From CBDDRG01 sp051306415 (GTDB lineage Bacteria; Pseudomonadota; Gammaproteobacteria; Pseudomonadales; Porticoccaceae): a stretch of DNA of 10,027 nucleotides. The DNA is taken from assembly GCA_051306415.1 (NCBI GenBank), contig JBPPNE010000371.1:1-10027 (forward strand), in the 5' to 3' direction. Position 1 is the stretch's first letter; each line of letters begins with the position of its first letter. A program made the position numbers and the translations under genes. Shown here in pieces: positions 6,417 through 10,027 of this stretch. The notes beneath the pieces were generated by a model. That model saw only the letters and a list, made by a program, of their open reading frames with translations, was not told the DNA's origin and ran no database searches.

Positions 6417-7061
6417 ATGATCGCCCCCCATCAACGCCAGTTCATCCAGCTAGCGATCGCCCAGAATGCGCTTCGGTTTGGTGAATTTACGCTCAAATCG
6501 GGCCGTGTTAGCCCCTATTTTTTTAATGCGGGTGAGTTTCATGGCGGCGCGGCTCTCGCCGCCCTCGGGCACTGTTATGCCGAGACCATCATGCGCGCTG
6601 GCATCCCGTTTGATCTGCTGTTCGGGCCGGCCTACAAAGGCATTCCCTTGGTTGTCGCCACCGCGGTGGCATTGGCTGAGCATTATGGCTGCGACGTGCC
6701 GTTCTGCTTCAATCGCAAGGAAGCCAAGAACCACGGTGAAGGCGGCATGCTGGTGGGGGCTCCGCTGCGCGGTCGGGTGCTGATTATCGATGATGTCATC
6801 ACTGCCGGCACGGCGATTCGAGAAGTGATGGGGATTCTCGCCGCTGAGGGCGCGGAGCCTGCCGGCGTGGTGGTGGGGTTGGATCGCCAGGAGCGGGGCC
6901 CGCGGCAGTGCTCCGCAGTCGACGAGGTCGCAAACGCCTACAATATCCCGGTGCTCAGCATAGTCGGCCTAGATCAGGTCATGGCTTACTTGGCCGAATC
7001 GCCGGATCGAACCGATGTGGTGGCAGCGATCGCGGGTTATCGTAAAAAATTCGGGACTTGA
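6417..7061 (+). CDS. pyrE: Orotate phosphoribosyltransferase
   Basis: PyrE transfers ribose phosphate from PRPP to orotate, giving OMP in pyrimidine synthesis. The start at MIAPHQRQFIQLAI gives 214 residues, close to the 213 of E. coli, and AGGAA precedes it by 8 bases. An in-frame ATG 10 codons upstream (6387) is possible; the longer frame from 6300 is unlikely. Motifs are FGEFTLKSGRVSPYFFNAG (21-39, Lys27), FGPAYKGIPL (69-78), the catalytic loop FNRKEAKNHGEGG (98-110) and the PRPP-binding motif VLIIDDVITAGTA (121-133). It is transcribed divergently from crc, and no clear promoter was found. A secreted DUF4124 protein gene follows after 14 bases and is probably cotranscribed. Confidence 0.97.
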   Translation: MIAPHQRQFIQLAIAQNALRFGEFTLKSGRVSPYFFNAGEFHGGAALAALGHCYAETIMRAGIPFDLLFGPAYKGIPLVVATAVALAEHYGCDVPFCFNRKEAKNHGEGGMLVGAPLRGRVLIIDDVITAGTAIREVMGILAAEGAEPAGVVVGLDRQERGPRQCSAVDEVANAYNIPVLSIVGLDQVMAYLAESPDRTDVVAAIAGYRKKFGT

Positions 7062-7075
7062 ATGAAGAGGTAGGG

Positions 7076-7780
7076 ATGATGGTTGCACACAAGTTGGCTC
7101 GAATGGTTGTCGCTGGCGCAGTGTTGACGGCGCTTGCCATCGGTGGTGAGGCATTTGCAGAAGATAAGAGCAAAAATGAGAAGGCAAACTACCTCTACCG
7201 CTACCGCAATCACGAGGGTGTGCTGGTGATGGAGGATCGGGTGCCGCCCGAGTTTGCGGGTAGTGGCTACGAGGTGTTGAGCCCCAGTGGGCGGGTGATT
7301 GAGACTGTGCTTCCAGCGGCGCCCGCGGCGTCAGCTGCGGAACCGGGTGCCGCCGTCGACACCGCGGGTTCCGAGCGGGAAGACAAATTTCTGCTGGCGA
7401 GCTACAGCACGGTGGCCGATATCGATGCCGCGAAGAAACGCAAGCTGGCCCAGTTCGCGCGCGAAATCGAAATTGCGAAGACCAATCTCAATCGCACCCG
7501 GCAGCGCCGTACGGACTTACAGGCGCAGGCGGACAAGGCCCAGGCCGGTGGCCGCAAAGCACCCGCGGCGGTGATCGACTCACTGCGTGGGTTGGATGAG
7601 GAGGAAAAAACCGGCGAAGCGATGGTTGTGCGGCGGGAGCAGGAGTACCGCGATACCGCGCGGCAATACGATGGCTATGCCGCCCGGTTCAAGGTGCTGA
7701 AGGCGTCGCCGCCGTCACCGCCCGCGGCGGCGGGTCCTGCTACCGGCGATGGCGACGCGGCGGAAACCCCGCCTCAGTAG
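7076..7780 (+). CDS. Exported DUF4124-like coiled-coil protein of unknown function
   Basis: I do not know the function. The protein has 234 residues. A signal peptide is clear: positive start, hydrophobic core VVAGAVLTALAIGG (11-24) and a likely cleavage after AFA (26-28), so it acts in the periplasm or envelope. Residues 39-78 (YLYRYRNHEGVLVMEDRVPP and the GYEVLSPSGRVIE segment) resemble the small beta DUF4124 domain. An Ala/Pro linker follows, then a charged helical region (about 112-205, from DIDAAKKRKLAQFAREIEIA onward) likely to form a coiled coil, and a Pro/Ala/Gly-rich tail (211-234). The start is the first of two ATGs, preceded by GAGG at 5 bases. A similar gene next to pyrE is, from memory, present in Pseudomonas. 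It probably shares the pyrE transcript. Confidence 0.85.
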   Translation: MMVAHKLARMVVAGAVLTALAIGGEAFAEDKSKNEKANYLYRYRNHEGVLVMEDRVPPEFAGSGYEVLSPSGRVIETVLPAAPAASAAEPGAAVDTAGSEREDKFLLASYSTVADIDAAKKRKLAQFAREIEIAKTNLNRTRQRRTDLQAQADKAQAGGRKAPAAVIDSLRGLDEEEKTGEAMVVRREQEYRDTARQYDGYAARFKVLKASPPSPPAAAGPATGDGDAAETPPQ

Positions 7781-7786
7781 CTGTTG

Positions 7787-7807
7787 GGCTAGCGAAACAG
7801 ACTAGCC
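7787..7807. repeat. Inverted repeat across the slmA stop codon
   Basis: GGCTAG (7787-7792) and CTAGCC (7802-7807) are perfect arms around a 9-base loop. The left arm includes the slmA TAG. With only 8 bases between the convergent stop codons, this is the only hairpin available near both gene ends, but no T-run follows on either strand. Confidence 0.25.
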
Positions 7808-8385
7808 GCCAGTATCGCCCATTGCTCCTGCCAGTGTGTGCTGGGCAGGCGGTTGAAACCGCTGCGCACGAACTGACGAATTTTGCCCTCGGCGATGGCG
7901 AGCAACATCTCCGCAGCGGCGGATGTGGTGAGCGTGGTGCGCAGGTTTTCCCGCGCCTCCCCCTCCCGCAAAATCTGTTTGAGTTGAGTTTCCACGCGAT
8001 CCAGGAGCTGGCCGACCCGCGTGCGCAGGCGCTCGGTTTCGCCGGTGAGGGCGTCGCCGGCGAGAATGCGCGTGATCCCGGGATTGCGCTCGGCAAACGT
8101 GAGCAGCAGGGCCAGGATCTTCTGACAGCGTCCGATAGCGCCGGGATCTTCGGTGAGGATTGCCCGTATGCGCCCGAACAGCGTCTCCTCGATGAAATCG
8201 ATGAGGCCCTCGTACATCCGCGCCTTGCTGGGAAAATGTCGGTACAGGGCCGCTTCCGACACCCCCACCGCCGCCGCCAGCGCGGCCGTGGTAATGCGTT
8301 CGCCCGGCGAGGATTCGAGCATCTGCGCCAGCGCCTCGAGAATCTGCTGGCGCCGCGGCGAGCCTTCTTTGTTGTTGTGTCTCAT
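7789..8385 (-). CDS. slmA: Nucleoid occlusion factor SlmA (TetR family)
   Basis: SlmA binds specific chromosomal sites and blocks FtsZ ring assembly over the nucleoid. From the ATG at 8385 it has 198 residues, the same as E. coli SlmA. The N-terminal TetR helix-turn-helix ITTAALAAAVGVSEAALYRHFPSK (31-54) is nearly identical to the SlmA form. The following LIDFIEETL (61-69), Arg72 and ERNPGITRILAGDAL (99-113) are also SlmA-specific, as is EGKIRQFVRS (166-175). No Shine-Dalgarno precedes this ATG. A TTG at 8427, 3 bases after the argB stop, would add 14 residues and has AGAG/GAG upstream; the family length favours the ATG. It lies 45 bases after argB and is probably cotranscribed with it. SlmA next to pyrE is the enteric arrangement. 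Confidence 0.93.
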   Translation of the reverse strand: MRHNNKEGSPRRQQILEALAQMLESSPGERITTAALAAAVGVSEAALYRHFPSKARMYEGLIDFIEETLFGRIRAILTEDPGAIGRCQKILALLLTFAERNPGITRILAGDALTGETERLRTRVGQLLDRVETQLKQILREGEARENLRTTLTTSAAAEMLLAIAEGKIRQFVRSGFNRLPSTHWQEQWAILAASLFR

Positions 8386-8430
8386 GGTGGCTGGGACGCC
8401 CTTTTCAACGTGCTGATTTGACCGCAAAAC

Positions 8431-9330
8431 TCACTCTTCGGCCTGGATCAGCGTGCCGACACCCTCGTCGGTGAATATTTCCAGCAGCACGGCGTGGTTG
8501 ACGCGGCCATCGATGATGTGGGCGCGTTTGACACCGCCCTTGACCGCATCCAGCGCACAGCGAATCTTGGGCAGCATGCCGCCATGGATGGTGCCGTCGG
8601 CGATCAGCGCGTCGACCTGCGCCGTGGTGAGCCCGGTGAGGACATTGCCGTCGTGGTCGAGGAGGCCCGCCACGTTGGTCAGCAGCAGGAGCTTCTCTGC
8701 CGCCAGCACAGCGGCGATTTTGCCCGCGACCAGATCGGCGTTGATGTTGTAGGAGAGGCCGTCATCGTCGACGCCGATCGGCGCGATGACGGGGATGAAA
8801 TCGCTCGCGGTGAGCATGTCGATGACCTCGGTGTTGATGCCGACCACCTCGCCGACGCGCCCGATGTCGATGATCTCCGGCGCGTCCATCTCCGGGGTCT
8901 GGTGGGTCACCTTCAGCTTGCGCGCCTTGATCAACTGGCCGTCCTTGCCGGTCACGCCGATGGCCTTGCCGCCGGCGTGGCTGATCAGGTTGACGATCTC
9001 CTTGTTGACGGCACCGCCCAGCACCATTTCGACGACGTCCATGGTGCGGCTGTCGGTCACCCGCAGGCCGTCGACGAAGCGCGACTCGATGCCGAGTTCT
9101 TTGAGCAGCGTGCCAATCTGGGGGCCGCCGCCGTGGACCACCACGGGGTTGATGCCGACGAGCTTCATCATCACGATATCGCGGGCGAAACTGCGCTTGA
9201 GCTCGTCATCCGTCATGGCGTTGCCGCCGAACTTGATTACCAGGGTCTTGCCGGTAAATTTCTGGATGTAGGGTAGTGCGCGAGTGAGTACCCGCGCGGT
9301 GTTGATGGCGTTTTCGCGGGACAGTGACAT
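8431..9330 (-). CDS. argB: Acetylglutamate kinase
   Basis: ArgB phosphorylates N-acetyl-L-glutamate with ATP, the second step of arginine synthesis. From MSLSRENAINTARVLTRALP it has 299 residues, matching the Pseudomonas type (301). That type carries an extra N-terminal helix, is hexameric and is feedback-inhibited by arginine. Motifs are VIKFGGNAM (31-39, Lys33), VVVHGGGPQIG (63-73), Arg90 in GLRVTD, GKDGQLI (128-134), YNINADLVAGK (194-204), LLTNVAGLLD (216-225) and GGMLPKIRCAL (250-260, Lys255). The frame stays open upstream to 9519, but that part shows no family similarity, so the internal ATG is preferred even though AGGA is 15 bases away and there is no good Shine-Dalgarno. slmA follows. 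Confidence 0.96.
   Translation of the reverse strand: MSLSRENAINTARVLTRALPYIQKFTGKTLVIKFGGNAMTDDELKRSFARDIVMMKLVGINPVVVHGGGPQIGTLLKELGIESRFVDGLRVTDSRTMDVVEMVLGGAVNKEIVNLISHAGGKAIGVTGKDGQLIKARKLKVTHQTPEMDAPEIIDIGRVGEVVGINTEVIDMLTASDFIPVIAPIGVDDDGLSYNINADLVAGKIAAVLAAEKLLLLTNVAGLLDHDGNVLTGLTTAQVDALIADGTIHGGMLPKIRCALDAVKGGVKRAHIIDGRVNHAVLLEIFTDEGVGTLIQAEE
9284..9295. promoter_or_regulatory. Near-consensus SlmA-binding-like site inside the 5' end of argB
   Basis: GTGAGTACCCGC matches 10 of 12 positions of GTGAGTACTCAC, the palindromic site described for E. coli SlmA. It lies within about codons 12-16 of argB, upstream of slmA. By a simple estimate with equal base frequencies, a 10/12 match is expected about 0.4 times per 10 kb, so chance is a real explanation. 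Confidence 0.2.
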
Positions 9331-9537
9331 GGGCTTCAGATCATCCTGTTGGGGCGAATGTCGGTTGTATCGGGCGTCAGGCGGGCCGCTTTTGCAGTAG
9401 CCCCTGGCGACGGTGGTTTTCAGTCCAGAGATCTCTTGGCCATCCGCAGCGCCTGCCGCCGAGGCTGGCGAGCATTGGAGATGTTGAGCAAGTCCCAGCC
9501 GTCGATGCAATTCATTCACGGTCCGTTGAGCGGGGAG

Positions 9538-9546
9538 AGTTTACCA
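9538..9546 (-). promoter_or_regulatory. Candidate extended -10 promoter for argB-slmA
   Basis: TGGTAAACT on the minus strand fits an extended -10 (TG-n-TAAACT). The hexamer 17 bases upstream (GGAACC) is a poor -35. It would give a leader of about 200 bases before argB, which is long but possible. Confidence 0.3.
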
Positions 9547-9553
9547 CCTTCAA

Positions 9554-9576
9554 AACCGCGGTTCCGCTGCAACCGC
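9554..9576. repeat. Cluster of GCGGTT/AACCGC inverted repeats
   Basis: AACCGCGGTT (9554-9563) is a perfect 10-base palindrome. Its right half GCGGTT also pairs with AACCGC at 9571-9576 across a 7-base spacer. Three half-sites of one hexamer within 23 bases, just upstream of the candidate argB promoter, could bind a dimeric regulator. It does not match known ArgR site patterns that I recall. Confidence 0.3.
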
Positions 9577-9634
9577 ACAACGGCGGCAAATTTGTCGCCC
9601 GTGCCATTATTGGCTCGATGTTCAGCGCCTCCAG

Positions 9635-9757
9635 TTAAAATTTCGGGGGCTGTCGAGACAAGAATCCAGCGATGCTCGGAACTTGTCCCTGCCCTGTTAC
9701 AGAGCGGCCATCAATCAGACCCGGCTGGCGGGCGAACTTTCGTGGGGTGCTTTCCAT
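9635..9757 (-). CDS. Possible small ORF of 40 residues, unknown
   Basis: An ATG at 9757 is preceded by AGGAG at an ideal 7-base spacing. The 40-residue product starts MESTPRKFARQPGLIDGRSV and ends in SRQPPKF; it is basic, without hydrophobic or known motifs. The frame is also open further upstream to 9907. No family was recognised and a chance ORF in degenerate sequence is the more likely reading. Confidence 0.15.
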   Translation of the reverse strand: MESTPRKFARQPGLIDGRSVTGQGQVPSIAGFLSRQPPKF

Positions 9758-9872
9758 TTCGGGACTCCTATAGATCAGCTTCTTGTTTCGCGGGAGCGAA
9801 TCCATATATGCAGAGTTAGAGTCAGGCCAGAATTCAGACAAAGGGTAGAGCCCCCTTTTCGTTCGCAAAAAT

Positions 9873-9892
9873 AATTGAGCCAGGCTCTGACC
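9873..9892. repeat. Palindromic motif resembling a repeat or mobile-element end
   Basis: GAGCC-A-GGCTC (9877-9887) is a perfect inverted repeat, followed directly by TGACC and preceded by AATT. A related half, GTCAGGCC, occurs at 9821-9828 and can pair with GGCTCTGAC (9883-9891) with one bulge, framing about 70 bases. From memory, AATTGAG...CTCTGACC-type sequence is common around small transposase or REP-like loci in proteobacteria. That is an impression, not a verified match, and no transposase is present. Confidence 0.3.
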
Positions 9893-9944
9893 TATCCCCA
9901 CAAACACCTGATTGATTTTAGTGAGCTAACGAAGCTGTAGAAAA

Positions 9945-10014
9945 ACCCGTTGCTGAGCGGCCAATGTGCCCGAAGGCGAATTTTTCGCGGGGCGACGGGT
10001 CGAGGAATCACCCG
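9945..10014. repeat. Nested inverted repeats at the right edge
   Basis: ACCCGT (9945-9950) pairs with ACGGGT (9995-10000). GCGAA-TTT-TTCGC (9976-9988) is a perfect small hairpin inside that span. CGGGT (9996-10000) alternatively pairs with ACCCG (10010-10014). The mutually exclusive pairings and the GCGAA/TTCGC core resemble a REP-type palindrome or a structured RNA; no family is recognised. Confidence 0.3.
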
Positions 10015-10027
10015 CCCATACACTGCT

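Larger units (their letters stand above)
9331..10027. other. 697-base block without a supportable gene
   Basis: No open frame here shows recognisable family motifs on either strand. In Pseudomonas this side of argB carries the end of algC, but nothing like a phosphomannomutase C-terminus is visible. The block has lower and more mixed base composition than its surroundings from about 9630 on. It holds clustered inverted repeats (9554-9576, 9877-9887, 9945-10014), a small ORF with a good ribosome-binding site (9635-9757) and the likely argB promoter (9538-9546). It may be a degenerate insertion. On the minus strand at the right edge (about 9925-10027) two frames remain open to the window end, so the 3' end of a gene lying further right cannot be excluded. 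Confidence 0.6.

Noticed and set aside
8494..9276. 260-codon plus-strand open frame rich in Asp, Val and His
   Set aside because: Antisense to argB, which has all expected motifs; the odd composition reflects reverse-strand codons.
9331..9519. N-terminal extension of the argB frame
   Set aside because: The conserved ArgB N-terminus begins at 9330 and the extra residues show no similarity to a domain or targeting signal.
9593..9598. TGTCGC, part of the Pseudomonas ArgR site pattern, upstream of argB
   Set aside because: Only one copy, without the following spaced AA and without a second direct repeat, so it does not support an ArgR operator.
9683..9874. Plus-strand frame ending RPEFRQRVEPPF, faintly like a transposase C-terminus
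   Set aside because: The resemblance is short and I could not tie it to a family; the frame lacks any catalytic motif.
1..10027. CRISPR array, tRNA or rRNA genes
   Set aside because: No regularly spaced direct repeats and no cloverleaf or conserved rRNA sequence were seen on either strand.

Overview
The window is a high-GC stretch of housekeeping chromosome from a gammaproteobacterium, most likely of the Pseudomonadales/Cellvibrionales type. Two things point there. The gene order ridA, spoT, rpoZ, gmk, yicC, rph, crc, pyrE, then a DUF4124 gene, closely follows the block known from Pseudomonas. The Crc-family protein is also largely restricted to that lineage. argB lies nearby, as in Pseudomonas, but slmA, which sits next to pyrE in enterics, is inserted between pyrE and argB. 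I cannot name a genus from the sequence.

Layout. Positions 9-4445 (minus strand) hold a compact cluster read yicC, gmk, rpoZ, spoT, ridA. These encode a YicC-family RNA-processing protein, guanylate kinase, RNA polymerase omega, the bifunctional (p)ppGpp synthetase/hydrolase, and an enamine/imine deaminase. This groups GDP supply, alarmone turnover and an RNA polymerase subunit that takes part in ppGpp binding. A 231-base divergent control region (4446-4676) separates it from rph (4677-5402, plus), encoding RNase PH. rph converges on crc (5455-6231, minus), a catalytically degenerate exonuclease-III-fold protein. crc diverges from pyrE (6417-7061, plus), which is followed after 14 bases by a secreted coiled-coil DUF4124 protein (7076-7780). 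That pair converges, with 8 bases between stop codons, on slmA (7789-8385, minus), which lies downstream of argB (8431-9330, minus).

Positions 9331-10027 contain no gene I can support. This is unusual for so tightly packed a locus. The block holds several inverted repeats, a small ORF with a good ribosome-binding site, and a palindromic motif (GAGCCAGGCTC followed by TGACC) that looks like a degenerate repeat or mobile-element end. In Pseudomonas this side of argB carries algC, which is not seen here.

No clearly new system is visible. The points most worth checking are the SpoT synthetase signature EFKD in place of RxKD, the run of eight C residues inside crc, the perfect palindrome in the short yicC leader, a near-consensus SlmA-like site at the 5' end of argB, and the unexplained 697-base block. 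Promoters and hairpins were judged by eye and carry low confidence.
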